Assembly: GCA_017461245.1 (NCBI GenBank)
Contig: JAFTYW010000043.1
Location: 1 to 46,178 of the forward strand
From: Oscillospiraceae bacterium
Lineage (GTDB): Bacteria; Bacillota; Clostridia; Oscillospirales; Ruminococcaceae
Reading direction: 5' to 3'
DNA length: 46,178 nucleotides
This document shows positions 38,580 to 46,178 of the stretch, one piece after another (within the stretch, counting starts at the first letter, position 1; each line of letters opens with the position of its first letter). The notes under the pieces are model-generated. The model saw only the letters and a list, made by a program, of their open reading frames with translations. It ran no database searches and was not told the origin of the DNA. The position numbers and the translations under genes are program-made.

Positions 38580-40520
38580 ATGAAAAAGAGAATTTTAGCA
38601 GTTGCGCTTTGTCTGGCAGTTCTTATGAGCGTAGTGCCCTTTTCTTTAACTGCAAGCGCTGCTGAGGTTGATGATACTTCCATTGCTCTTATGGATATCA
38701 GCGATCCTGTAGAAGATAAGTCAAAAGGCGGAAACATTTCTTATAACCAGAGCGTATGCTATGCTATCACTAGATGGACAACTAAAGAGCTTATGCTTAG
38801 GAAGACCGGAGATAAGGACTTCGGTGCTCCCTGGCTTTACAGCTATACACTTGGAGAAAAAGGATTTGAGGAGAATTTCCTTAAGATTGAATACAACCCT
38901 GCTCTTAACGGCGAGTCCAGAGCAGTTGTAACTTTGCTTCCCGGTAACTATTTGTGGGGTGTTGGTTATTCCAAACAGGGCAATAAGGATAGAGGTATAG
39001 CTATGCCTGAGGGCTTTGAGGATGGAACTGAAATTCCTGTAGGAACCAAGATTGCCGATGCTGGTGATTATAACTATATCGCTCTTCGCTTAAAGGTTAC
39101 AGGCGGAACCAAGGAGCAGCTTTCTCAGTTCATAATTCACCCCTATTCAACTGCTGAGGGTGGCGGATCTTATGACTATCCTGAGCGTACGACCCACACC
39201 TATGAGGGCGGTGTTATGCTCGATCTTAATAAGAGGACCTCTACCGAGCTCGGTGCAGTTACTAAATTAGATCTTACATATAACTTCGACGGTTGGATCG
39301 TTCTTCCTTCATCTGCGATAAAGAGCCCCAATAAGTCTATCGCAGAGCTTATGAGAATCGGTCTTGAGTTTAAAAAGGCTTCTAATACTAACAACTGGAT
39401 AGACAGAACCCTTTGGGTCGGTGACATCCTTGCTGTTAAGGATCTTGATAAATTCTCGGAGTATAGACTCAACTGTAAAGCAACTGAGGGCGGTGCAGCT
39501 CCCTGTAACGTTGTTGCAACCGCTCCCGTTGATGCTACCTGTACATCAGAGGGATACACCGTTTATAAATGTAAATTCTGCTCCTACAGCGAAACCAGAG
39601 ATAAGCTTCCTGCTTTAACTACTGATGGTAAGCATAGCTATGACAACGGAACTGCAGTTGCTGCTACCTGTACTGAGGGCAGCTACACTAAATATGTGTG
39701 CACCACCTGCGGCGACGTAAAGAAGGAAGATGTTAAAAACGATGCTCTCGGTCACGCTAAAGAAACCGAAACAACTCGTTTGCTTATAAATGAATATGCT
39801 GCAGCAACCTGCCATACCGATGGATATAAATATCTGCAGTGCGAATGCGGAAAGATTCTTGTTGATGAAACATATCCTATGACCGCTACTCAGACTATTA
39901 CAGGTGCTGTTAAGGCAACCTGTACCACATCAGGAAATACAGGTGTTCACACCTGCGATAGCTGTAAGGTAACCTATGATAACGGAACAAGGATCCCCGC
40001 GCTTGGACATACAAAGACTGTTGTAAACAAAGTAGACGCAACCTGTAAAAAGGCAGGCTACTCCGGTGATACCGTTTGCACCGTATGTGATGAGACTCTT
40101 GAACTCGGAAAACGTATTTCTAAGATTTCAACTCACACCTTTGGTGAGTGGGTCACAACAAAGCAGGCAACCGGCAGCGTAGCAGGCTCCAAGGAGCGCA
40201 AGTGTTCGGTATGTGGAACTGTTGAGACCGCTACAATTCCTGCGACCGAAGATCTTGTTCCTTCTGTTCCTGATAGCGGTGAGGGCACTGGCGGAAGCAG
40301 TAATGAGAATGACAATGCAACCGGCGGTGACAATACCGGAAGCGAGAATAACGGTGGTTCCACAAACGATGACAACACAAACAACGGCGGAGTATTAAGC
40401 CCCCCGACAGGTGAGAATTCCAGCGGCCTTTATATCTGGATCGCTGTTCTCGCAGTAAGTGTTTGCGCGGTAGTTGTTCTCTTGATCGTTCTTGCAAAAA
40501 AGAAACCCGCACAGAAATAA
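38580..40520 (+). CDS. Secreted wall-anchored protein with cysteine-rich repeats
   Basis: The 646-residue precursor has a signal peptide (cleavage near residue 27, ASA-AE). A beta-rich N-terminal domain reaches to about residue 305. Then come four to five modules of about 45-60 residues, each with CxxC-type pairs (ATCTSEGY, YKCKFCSY, VCTTCGD, LGH), resembling repeated zinc-ribbon-like modules of clostridial surface proteins. A Gly/Asn/Asp-rich linker follows, then SPPTGE (607-612), a membrane span and a KKK tail. SPPTGE fits an LPxTG-type sortase signal. The ligand is unknown. An AAAGGAGAAAG site precedes the ATG. Confidence 0.85.
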   Translation: MKKRILAVALCLAVLMSVVPFSLTASAAEVDDTSIALMDISDPVEDKSKGGNISYNQSVCYAITRWTTKELMLRKTGDKDFGAPWLYSYTLGEKGFEENFLKIEYNPALNGESRAVVTLLPGNYLWGVGYSKQGNKDRGIAMPEGFEDGTEIPVGTKIADAGDYNYIALRLKVTGGTKEQLSQFIIHPYSTAEGGGSYDYPERTTHTYEGGVMLDLNKRTSTELGAVTKLDLTYNFDGWIVLPSSAIKSPNKSIAELMRIGLEFKKASNTNNWIDRTLWVGDILAVKDLDKFSEYRLNCKATEGGAAPCNVVATAPVDATCTSEGYTVYKCKFCSYSETRDKLPALTTDGKHSYDNGTAVAATCTEGSYTKYVCTTCGDVKKEDVKNDALGHAKETETTRLLINEYAAATCHTDGYKYLQCECGKILVDETYPMTATQTITGAVKATCTTSGNTGVHTCDSCKVTYDNGTRIPALGHTKTVVNKVDATCKKAGYSGDTVCTVCDETLELGKRISKISTHTFGEWVTTKQATGSVAGSKERKCSVCGTVETATIPATEDLVPSVPDSGEGTGGSSNENDNATGGDNTGSENNGGSTNDDNTNNGGVLSPPTGENSSGLYIWIAVLAVSVCAVVVLLIVLAKKKPAQK

Positions 40521-40529
40521 GATATAACT

Positions 40530-40560
40530 AAAAAGAGCAGGCTCAGCGCCTGCTCTTTTT
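40530..40560 (+). terminator. Terminator of the second surface protein gene
   Basis: AAAAGAGCAGGC and GCCTGCTCTTTTT flank a short loop; the stem is perfect. Confidence 0.9.
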
Positions 40561-40589
40561 AAGTTGAAAATTATATTTAGACATATATC

Positions 40590-40819
40590 GTACGGGCGCT
40601 TCACGAAGCGCCCGTCAATTAATATCAATGTATATTATATCTTGTAGGAACCGGCGCCCCTAACGGTCCGTGGTCGTGATCTGCAAGAGTCCTGTGGACC
40701 GTTAGGGGCGCCGGTTCCTACAAGATAAAACTGAAAAATGGACGAACAGTATTCGCATCCAAGTTAAGTTTCGCAAAAAACATAAACAAAAAAGGAACGG
40801 CACGCAGGCCGTTCCCTAC
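40590..40819. repeat. Palindromic repeats, copy group 4
   Basis: A GGGCGCTTC/GAAGCGCCC hairpin (about 40596-40615), a complete unit 40644-40721 (GTAGGAACCGGCGCC ... GGCGCCGGTTCCTAC) and a half-unit GGAACGGCACGC to GTTCCCTAC at 40793-40819. Together they fill the gap between the surface gene and thiD, and the last one may end the thi operon transcript, since I see no other terminator there. Confidence 0.82.
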
Positions 40820-40840
40820 ATTTTCAATTTTTAATTTCTA

Positions 40841-41632
40841 TTAAAAGCGTTCCGGCAGGGCGTAGGTGTGATCTAAAGGACCGGAGCCTTTGCCAAGATC
40901 AAGCCCTGCGCTGATTGCGCCCGACAGGTATTTCTTTGCGCTGTAAATGCTTTCCTCAAGCTCCAAGCCTGCCGCAAGGGCGCAGGCTATCGCAGAGGAA
41001 AGGGTGCAGCCTGTTCCGTGTGTGTTGGGGTTATCAATGCGCTTAGCGGCAAACCATTTGTGCTCGCCGTTCCAGAAAAGTAAATCGGTGGCGTCGCTTA
41101 TAAAATGGCCGCCCTTTACCAAAACTGCTCCCGAAATGTTCCCGCCGATAATCTTTGCGGCAGCGAGCATATCCTCGCGTCCGCCGATCGCTATGCCGCT
41201 TAAAACCTCGGCCTCGGGAATGTTGGGGGTGACAACGGTAGCGAGCGGCATAAGAATCTTAACAAGAGCTTCTGCGGCGCTGCCCTTTAAAAGATTGCTG
41301 CCGCTTGTCGCTACCATAACAGGATCAACTACAATATTCTCGGCCTCGTATTCTTTGAGCTTGCTTGCAATAACCTCGATGATCTCTTTGTTTGAAACCA
41401 TTCCGATCTTAACTGCGTCGGGGCGAATGTCGGTAAAAATTGAGTCAAGCTGCTGCGCCACAAATTCGGGCGTTGCTTCTAAAATCGCCGAGACTCCCGT
41501 CGTGTTTTGGGCGGTGAGAGCGGTAATAGCGCTCATGGCATACATTTTGTGGGCGGTTATTGTCTTGATATCGGCTTGAATACCTGCACCGCCGCTGCAG
41601 TCAGAGCCTGCAATAGTTAAAACCTTTTTCAT
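40841..41632 (-). CDS. thiD: Hydroxymethylpyrimidine/phosphomethylpyrimidine kinase
   Basis: The 263-residue ribokinase-fold enzyme phosphorylates HMP twice to HMP-PP. Family marks are LTIAGSDCSGGAGIQADIKT, ALTAQNTTGV, VVDPVMVATSG, and the C-terminal NPNTHGTGCTLSSAIA anion-hole motif. It overlaps the HAD gene by four bases and is the last gene of the thiamine operon. Its product is the pyrimidine donor for ThiE. Confidence 0.95.
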   Translation of the reverse strand: MKKVLTIAGSDCSGGAGIQADIKTITAHKMYAMSAITALTAQNTTGVSAILEATPEFVAQQLDSIFTDIRPDAVKIGMVSNKEIIEVIASKLKEYEAENIVVDPVMVATSGSNLLKGSAAEALVKILMPLATVVTPNIPEAEVLSGIAIGGREDMLAAAKIIGGNISGAVLVKGGHFISDATDLLFWNGEHKWFAAKRIDNPNTHGTGCTLSSAIACALAAGLELEESIYSAKKYLSGAISAGLDLGKGSGPLDHTYALPERF

Positions 41633-42288
41633 AGTAAAGCCTCTTTTGCCTCCTGCCAGTTGTAAAAGTAGTAAAGGCAGTTTTCTTTCATTTCGTTTTC
41701 GGTATCAGCTGCGTGAGTATCGTAAATTCCCGCAACCTTAAAGCCTGCCTTGAGTGCGGGCTTTATTGCATAAATAGCGTCCTCAAAAATAAGAGCACTT
41801 TCTTTATCTGCGCCTGTGAGCTTTAAAGCCTGCTCAAATATTTCTGCCGAGTCCTTTTTTGAAGAGCCGACCTCGTAGCTTGTAATAAGAGCATCAAAAT
41901 ACTGCCATATTCCGTGCTTTTTAAGAACTTCGGTTACAAGAGCGCGGGGTGATGCGGTGGCGATGCAGAGCTTTGCACCGCTGTCTTTAAGTGATCTTAC
42001 GAAATCCGCCGCACCTTCTTTGAGAGAAAGCTCGTTTAAAAAGGTGTATTTGACCGACTCGTCAAGTCCAACTACTATATCCTCTATGCTCTCGTCGGGG
42101 AAAAAGCGGTTTTTCAAAAGAGCGGCATACTCCGCTGTTCCCATAGTAACTGCAATAGCGTCAAGTGCGTCGGGATCATCGAGCTTTACGCCGCGCCCCA
42201 TTACATATTTCGAGGCGGCGTGCGCCCACATTTCCATCGAGTCAAGAAGAGTTCCGTCCAAGTCAAAAATTGCGCCCTTGATTTTCAT
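41629..42288 (-). CDS. HAD-superfamily phosphatase within the thiamine operon
   Basis: The 219-residue subfamily IA haloacid dehalogenase-like hydrolase has the nucleophile motif FDLDGTLLDS (Asp9, Asp11), a helical cap, the second motif CIATASPR and the acidic motif IFEDAIYAI. It resembles beta-phosphoglucomutase/phosphatase-type HADs. It is translationally coupled to thiD and sits 11 nt after thiE. The context suggests a phosphatase acting on thiamine monophosphate or a salvage intermediate, but the substrate is not visible in the sequence. Confidence 0.88.
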   Translation of the reverse strand: MKIKGAIFDLDGTLLDSMEMWAHAASKYVMGRGVKLDDPDALDAIAVTMGTAEYAALLKNRFFPDESIEDIVVGLDESVKYTFLNELSLKEGAADFVRSLKDSGAKLCIATASPRALVTEVLKKHGIWQYFDALITSYEVGSSKKDSAEIFEQALKLTGADKESALIFEDAIYAIKPALKAGFKVAGIYDTHAADTENEMKENCLYYFYNWQEAKEALL

Positions 42289-42299
42289 TTATATGCTCC

Positions 42300-42941
42300 T
42301 TATTTTGAAAATAACCGTTTTGATGTGTTTAAAAGCTCTTGGCAGGTCTTTGTTATTTCATCGGCGGCAAAAATTGCCGAAACCAGCGCAACCCCGTCAA
42401 TGCCGCTGCCCTGGAGCTTCACCATATTGTCGGCGGTTATGCCGCCAATCGCACAAACGGGAACGCTGACCGCTGAGGTAATAGATTTGAGAGCATCAAA
42501 GCTCACAAAGTCGGCATCGTTTTTTGTGCCTGTTTGAAAAACTGCGCCAACACCGAGGTAGTCTGCGCCCGCATTTACTGCGGCGATAGCCTGCTCTCTC
42601 GTTCCTGCCGAAACGCCGAGAATAACCTGCTCGCCAAGTGCTTCTCGTACCTTTCGGCACTCCATATCGCTCTGACCGACGTGTATTCCGTCGGCCTTGA
42701 CGGCGTAGGCGATCTCAACATTGTCGTTTATTATAAAAGGAACACCGTATCTCTTGCAAAGAGCAGAGATTTCTCGCGCCTCTTTCAAAAAGTCGTCGTA
42801 GGGAAGATCCTTTTCTCTCAGTTGCAGAGCGGTGACTCCGCCGGAGAGAGCTTTTTCTACATCTTCATAAAGTGTTCTGCCACCTGTCCAGCGCCTGTCG
42901 GTCACGGCGTAAAGCAGCATTGTATTTTTATCGCAGTTCAT
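42300..42941 (-). CDS. thiE: Thiamine-phosphate synthase
   Basis: The 213-residue TIM-barrel enzyme joins HMP-PP and thiazole phosphate to thiamine phosphate. Marks are LREKDLPYDDFL, PFIINDNVEIAYAVKADGIHVGQSDM, GVGAVFQTGTKND and AIGGITADN. The ATG at 42941 follows an AAAGGTG site, so it is preferred over the in-frame GTG at 42950. It overlaps thiM by 14 nt. Confidence 0.94.
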   Translation of the reverse strand: MNCDKNTMLLYAVTDRRWTGGRTLYEDVEKALSGGVTALQLREKDLPYDDFLKEAREISALCKRYGVPFIINDNVEIAYAVKADGIHVGQSDMECRKVREALGEQVILGVSAGTREQAIAAVNAGADYLGVGAVFQTGTKNDADFVSFDALKSITSAVSVPVCAIGGITADNMVKLQGSGIDGVALVSAIFAADEITKTCQELLNTSKRLFSK

Positions 42942-43752
42942 ATTTTGCACCTTTCTCGAGCTCGTCGGCCGTCAGATTGTAAACGCAGTCAATAAGTCTG
43001 TTTCTAAAGCTTGAGTTGCCCTCGCCGTTTTTGGCTACGATCTCAAATGCCTTTTCGCCGCAGAGTCCCATCGCGCAAACGCTCGCCGCAGTTGCCATAA
43101 GGATATTTTCGGGGTTTGCGGTAATGTAGGCGGCAGTCATAGCGGTCAGCATACAGCCGCTTCCCGTTATATCAGCCATCATAGGAACACCGTTTGTAAT
43201 AACATAGGTGTTGTTCTGGTCTGAAACAATGTCGGTCGCGCCGGTTATGGCAATTACCGCGCCGGTCTTCTCTGAAAACTCTTTAGCAAACGCGATAACG
43301 CTCTCGATGTTGTCGGCTGTCACAGCATCAAGGCTTGAAGCGTCAACTCCTTGGGTGTTGCTAATGCCGAGAGCAAGTGTCTTTATCTCTGAAATGTTTC
43401 CGCGGATGACCGAGAATTTGACCTCGTCTAAAAGGCGGTTTGCAGTTTCGGTGCGTAAAGCAGAAGCGCCAGCGCCAACGGGGTCAAGAATTACGGGGTG
43501 GCTAAGCTCGTTCGCCCTTTTCCCAGCAGAAAGCATTGAGGGAATTGTTCGGGCGTTGAGTGTGCCGATGTTTATGTTAAGTCCGCCACAGATAGAGGTT
43601 ATCTCTACAGCGTCCTGCGGGTCGTCCGACATAATGGGCGAGCCGCCGCAGGCAATCAGAATATTTGCGCAGTCATTTACGGTCACATAGTTTGTGATGT
43701 TGTGGATAAGGGGATGCCTTTCCCTTACGTTTTTGAGCATTTGACTAAGCAT
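42928..43752 (-). CDS. thiM: Hydroxyethylthiazole kinase
   Basis: The 274-residue enzyme phosphorylates salvaged thiazole. Signature regions are HNITNYVTVNDCANILIACGG, SPIMSDD, VILDPVGAGAS and the catalytic-loop DITGSGCMLTA. A GGGAGGT site precedes the ATG, which overlaps the end of cytX by eight bases. Confidence 0.95.
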   Translation of the reverse strand: MLSQMLKNVRERHPLIHNITNYVTVNDCANILIACGGSPIMSDDPQDAVEITSICGGLNINIGTLNARTIPSMLSAGKRANELSHPVILDPVGAGASALRTETANRLLDEVKFSVIRGNISEIKTLALGISNTQGVDASSLDAVTADNIESVIAFAKEFSEKTGAVIAITGATDIVSDQNNTYVITNGVPMMADITGSGCMLTAMTAAYITANPENILMATAASVCAMGLCGEKAFEIVAKNGEGNSSFRNRLIDCVYNLTADELEKGAKYELR

Positions 43753-44920
43753 TTTTGCTACCTCCCAAAATCTTCTTTATTATAATACAAATTATCGCAA
43801 TAATCAAGGCGGCAGGCAAAGTTGCTCCAAGCGGTATATCGACCCTTAAAAGCAGGCGGTATATTACAAGTCCTACAAGCCATAAGATAAGATTTGTTTT
43901 GTCAAAATCGCGGCTCGAACTGTCGTTTTTAAATATAAAGTAATCTACAAGCTGAACGGTTATCATAGGGACAAAAACCGAGCCTATAAGATAAAGAAAG
44001 CTTTCGAGCCAGTTTTCAGGCGAAAACAGCGCCAAAACCGTTCCGAGAACGCAGGTTATGATTGCTGCCCATTTTTCGTTGAGCTTGGGAATAATGCTTA
44101 CGGCACTTATTCCCGCCGAGTAGGCGTCAAGGAAGGTGGTGGTAACTGTCGAGAGAATGATTATCGCAAGCGCGGCAACTCCCAGCTTTGCGGCTACCAT
44201 AATTTTAGCAATGTCACCCTCGCCCGTAAGGGATGCGGCGCCCATTCCTATTATAAACATCCAGCAGCTTACCGCGCCGTAGGAAACAACGCTCGCAAGG
44301 GTTGCGGCGTGTTTTTTCTCGGCGTGCCTGGTGTAGTCAGAAATCAGCGGAAGCCAGGAGACCGGCATTGCGGCGCTGCATTCAACCGCCGCTCCAAAGC
44401 TCATGGCCTCAGAGGGAGCGGCAACGCCCTCGCCTCTGAAAACCAAGATGCTCAGAACGACCGAAAGAGCTAAAAGAGCCGCCATCGAAATTATGTTAAG
44501 CCATTTTAGGCTTTTTATCCCGATAATAATCCAGAGCGCGATCAGTGCGCCTATAACAAAAACCCAGCCGCGATTTTCAAAGAATGGTACGACTGACGCG
44601 GCGGCCCAGGCGCCGCTTGAAATCATAACCGCCGTCCAGCCTACAAGTTGAAGAACATTGAGGGCGGAAAATAGATGAGAGCCGCTTTTTCCAAAGGCCA
44701 TCTTAACCGTTTCCATAGAACTTTTTTCACTCTGCGCGCCGATCATACCTGCAAGGTACATAAGAACGCCGCCGATAATGTGTCCTATCACTATCGCAAG
44801 GCATCCCTTTGCAAAGCCGAGCGGGGCAAGGGCGGTTCCGGTCAATATCTCGGCGAGCGAGACCGCCGCACCAAACCAGATAAGCGCGTTACTAAAAACA
44901 CTTGTTTTGCCTTTTTGCAT
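43745..44920 (-). CDS. cytX: Hydroxymethylpyrimidine transporter (CytX, NCS1 family)
   Basis: The 391-residue membrane protein has about 12 spans and the NCS1/cytosine-permease pattern with CytX-like features (LIWFGAAVSLAEILTGTALAPLG, then GHIIGGVLMYLAGMIGAQ). The ATG at 44920 has a GAAGGAGAGG site; an in-frame ATG at 44986 would sit inside the riboswitch terminator. It is first in the operon behind the TPP riboswitch. HMP uptake followed by ThiD, with ThiM for thiazole, explains the absence of the de novo genes thiC and thiG here. Confidence 0.9.
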   Translation of the reverse strand: MQKGKTSVFSNALIWFGAAVSLAEILTGTALAPLGFAKGCLAIVIGHIIGGVLMYLAGMIGAQSEKSSMETVKMAFGKSGSHLFSALNVLQLVGWTAVMISSGAWAAASVVPFFENRGWVFVIGALIALWIIIGIKSLKWLNIISMAALLALSVVLSILVFRGEGVAAPSEAMSFGAAVECSAAMPVSWLPLISDYTRHAEKKHAATLASVVSYGAVSCWMFIIGMGAASLTGEGDIAKIMVAAKLGVAALAIIILSTVTTTFLDAYSAGISAVSIIPKLNEKWAAIITCVLGTVLALFSPENWLESFLYLIGSVFVPMITVQLVDYFIFKNDSSSRDFDKTNLILWLVGLVIYRLLLRVDIPLGATLPAALIIAIICIIIKKILGGSKNA

Positions 44921-44948
44921 AAAAACCTCTCCTTCGAAACGGAAAACA

Positions 44949-44978
44949 AAAAAGCGCCTGCCTGACGACAAACGCTTA
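44949..44978 (-). terminator. TPP-riboswitch terminator
   Basis: On the minus strand AAGCGTTTGTC pairs with GGCAGGCGCTT (with G-U pairs) and is followed by TTTTTTG, between the aptamer and the cytX start. Confidence 0.82.
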
Positions 44979-44992
44979 AAGCACACAGAAAA

Positions 44993-45073
44993 TTCCTACG
45001 TTGGCATTATCCAAATCAGGTATAAGGGTCGAAGCTCTTAGCTTCCTCTCAGCCTGTAATACAAGCTCCCCGT
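44993..45073 (-). ncRNA. TPP riboswitch (thi box)
   Basis: Reading the minus strand, ACGGGGAGC, the pyrimidine-sensor CTGAGAGG, GACCCTTATACCTGAT, and the pyrophosphate-sensor GGATAATGCCAACGTAGGAA are all present in order. Binding of TPP should favour the terminator and shut off cytX-thiM-thiE-HAD-thiD. Confidence 0.97.
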
Positions 45074-45096
45074 TTCTAAATATTTTGTTTGAGCTT

Positions 45097-45125
45097 ATTA
45101 TATATCTGTAAGAAAAATTTGTCAA
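45097..45125 (-). promoter_or_regulatory. Promoter of the thiamine operon
   Basis: Minus-strand TTGACA (45120-45125) and TATAAT (45097-45102), 17-nt spacer, both consensus. Confidence 0.93.
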
Positions 45126-45134
45126 TGAATTTTT

Positions 45135-45176
45135 GCGGTAGAGTTTCCAAAATACTATTCTACTCGCAGTAGAGTT
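45135..45176. promoter_or_regulatory. Candidate operator between thi promoter and HTH/membrane gene
   Basis: CTACT-CGC-AGTAG (45160-45172) is a perfect inverted repeat. GCGGTAGAGTT (45135-45145) and GCAGTAGAGTT (45166-45176) are near-identical direct copies 31 bp apart. They lie upstream of the divergent HTH gene promoter; autoregulation is a reasonable guess. Confidence 0.5.
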
Positions 45177-45189
45177 AACATTTAGGGAC

Positions 45190-45218
45190 TTGATTTTTTG
45201 TCTTTCTTCCTATATAAT
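45190..45218 (+). promoter_or_regulatory. Promoter of the HTH/membrane protein gene
   Basis: TTGATT (45190-45195) and TATAAT (45213-45218), 17-nt spacer. Confidence 0.82.
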
Positions 45219-45249
45219 ATAGAAAAGCTTTCAGAAAGGAGCGAGGAAT

Positions 45250-45870
45250 ATGCCTAAAAGCGAGCAGGAGATTCGCGATATAGTTGCAAAGAATATTGCC
45301 GATTTTCGTAAAAGTGCAGGGCTTACCCAGTCTGAGCTTGCCGAAAAGATAAATTATTCCGATAAGTCGGTTTCCAAGTGGGAACGCGGCGAGGGCCTGC
45401 CGGATGTGTATGTTCTCTCGCAGATAGCTGAGATATGCTCTGTTCAGCCTGGCGACTTCTTTTTGGAAGAACCTAAGAAGCTTAAATCAACTGTCAAAAG
45501 GGTCTCAACAAAGGTAAGGCTTGTTATAACCGCCCTTGCAGTAGGCTTGGTGCTTCTTTTTGCCACCATCCTTTACCTTGTGCTCAGCCTTGTCGGGCTT
45601 CCTGCGCACTTCCTCGGCCTTGCGTTTTACTGCGCAATTCCCGTTTCGGCAATCGTGCTTATCGTCTTTACGGCGATATGGTTTAAGCACATTTGGAGCT
45701 TTTCAGCAATAACGCTGCTTATATGGTCGGTTGCCTTCGGGCTTTGGTTTTATATTAAGGCGCAGGGTATCCTTTATATATTTGCCGTTGCCGCCGCTCT
45801 TGAGCTTTTGGTCATTTTGTGGTACCTTTTGCTTTGGTTCCGTTCCCGCGATAAAAAAGCTCAGAACTAA
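45250..45870 (+). CDS. XRE-type HTH protein with membrane domain
   Basis: The 206-residue protein joins an N-terminal Cro/C1-type helix-turn-helix (residues about 10-65, with LTQSELAEKINYSDKSVSKWERGEGLPD) to about four membrane spans (residues 92-195). This architecture is common in Firmicutes; it suggests a membrane-tethered regulator, though target and signal are unknown. GAAAGGAGCGAGG precedes the ATG. It is divergent from the thiamine operon but probably not functionally tied to it. Confidence 0.88.
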   Translation: MPKSEQEIRDIVAKNIADFRKSAGLTQSELAEKINYSDKSVSKWERGEGLPDVYVLSQIAEICSVQPGDFFLEEPKKLKSTVKRVSTKVRLVITALAVGLVLLFATILYLVLSLVGLPAHFLGLAFYCAIPVSAIVLIVFTAIWFKHIWSFSAITLLIWSVAFGLWFYIKAQGILYIFAVAAALELLVILWYLLLWFRSRDKKAQN

Positions 45871-45957
45871 ATGTTGCGATTTATTCCTATCGTGTCAAAT
45901 CAAAGCACAATATTTTGAATGCGGTAATTTTAAAGGTAAAAAATCCTAAAAAAAGTG

Positions 45958-45987
45958 TTGACAAGCTTTCCTCGTTTGTGGTATTAT
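45958..45987 (+). promoter_or_regulatory. Promoter of rpmG
   Basis: TTGACA (45958-45963) and TATTAT (45982-45987), 18-nt spacer. Confidence 0.85.
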
Positions 45988-45994
45988 ATTAATA

Positions 45995-46076
45995 CCTCTG
46001 ACGAGGTTTTATTTTTTGTGCGAAATAATGCCTGTCATGAGGGAGGCAAAAATTTTCCGATATTTGTAGGAGGTGC
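45995..46076 (+). promoter_or_regulatory. Leader of rpmG
   Basis: The roughly 85-nt leader contains a small hairpin CCTC/GAGG (45995-46006) and a TGCCT/AGGCA inverted repeat near 46030-46050, then an AGGAGGTG ribosome binding site. No terminator is seen. Confidence 0.5.
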
Positions 46077-46080
46077 CGAT

Positions 46081-46178
46081 ATGCGAGTTAGTGTTACTTT
46101 AGCTTGCACAGAGTGCAAACAGCGTAATTACAACACAAAGAAAAACAAGAAGAATGATCCTGACAGACTCGAGATGAA
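46081..46178 (+). CDS. rpmG: Ribosomal protein bL33, N-terminal fragment
   Basis: Thirty-two codons are visible before the window ends. They match bL33: [19 protein letters not shown], then a [12 protein letters not shown] segment. The first CxxC pair (ACTEC) suggests the zinc-binding form. AGGAGGTG precedes the ATG. In Firmicutes this gene usually leads into secE-nusG, which would lie to the right. Confidence 0.95.
   Translation, partial: MRVSVTLACTECKQRNYNTKKNKKNDPDRLEM

Noticed and set aside
40947..41579. Long plus-strand open frame (210 codons) opposite thiD
   Set aside because: It is antisense to a clear ThiD and its translation is an A/S-rich shadow with no motif or ribosome binding site.
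1..46178. tRNA genes, transposase genes, restriction-modification or toxin-antitoxin modules
   Set aside because: I looked for tRNA T-loop motifs, DDE or HUH transposase-like proteins and known defence proteins among all long frames and saw none that could be supported.

Overview
The window looks like chromosomal DNA from a low-to-mid GC Firmicute of class Clostridia, probably a gut Oscillospirales/Ruminococcaceae-type organism. This is inferred from canonical AGGAGG-type ribosome binding sites, sigA-type promoters with 17-nt spacers, guanine and TPP riboswitches, a type-A RNase P RNA, BmpA-type nucleoside uptake, QueT and PnuC salvage transporters, and LPxTG-like surface proteins. Many intergenic gaps carry palindromic repeats. 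No tRNA, CRISPR array or transposase gene was seen. Both ends cut ribosomal protein genes: rpmE (bL31) at the left on the minus strand and rpmG (bL33) at the right on the plus strand.

Left part (1-8 kb): a minus-strand purine salvage operon, xpt-bmpA-nupO-nupP-nupQ, runs from a guanine riboswitch. Divergent from it are a Cu/Zn superoxide dismutase-like protein and a malate/lactate-type dehydrogenase with its own promoter. At 8-16 kb: a large secreted wall protein, GTP-type PEP carboxykinase, a zinc-ribbon/TM2 protein divergent from a small XRE regulator, and a lipoprotein, separated by repeat arrays. At 15.7-28.6 kb: PutP, RuvX, two proteins of unknown function, PnuC with an unidentified leader, CCA-adding enzyme preceded by a candidate small RNA, QueT with a hairpin-rich leader, a repeat-filled gap, a glycerol module (glycerol kinase plus monoacylglycerol-lipase-like hydrolase), a superinfection-immunity/SHOCT-type membrane protein behind an attenuator-like leader RNA, and a DUF554 protein with an RluA pseudouridine synthase.

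From 28.6 to 37.9 kb, a compact same-strand phage-derived cassette encodes terminase, portal, a scaffold-like protein, an N4-gp56-type capsid protein, connector/stopper-like proteins, holin-like proteins and an M23 endolysin. It has no recognisable integrase, repressor, replication or tail-fibre genes. It sits between rluA and the RNase P RNA gene (rnpB, minus strand).

Right part (38-46 kb): a second secreted wall protein, then a minus-strand thiamine salvage operon (cytX-thiM-thiE-HAD phosphatase-thiD) under a TPP riboswitch, a divergent HTH/membrane protein, and rpmG. The metabolic theme is salvage: purines, nicotinamide riboside, queuosine precursor, thiamine precursors, proline and glycerol.

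The items most worth follow-up are the compact capsid-lysis cassette, the orphan attenuator leader at 26.3-26.5 kb, and the candidate small RNA upstream of cca. In both RNA cases a promoter -10 box lies 7 nt from the first base of a perfect stem and an intrinsic terminator ends the structure.
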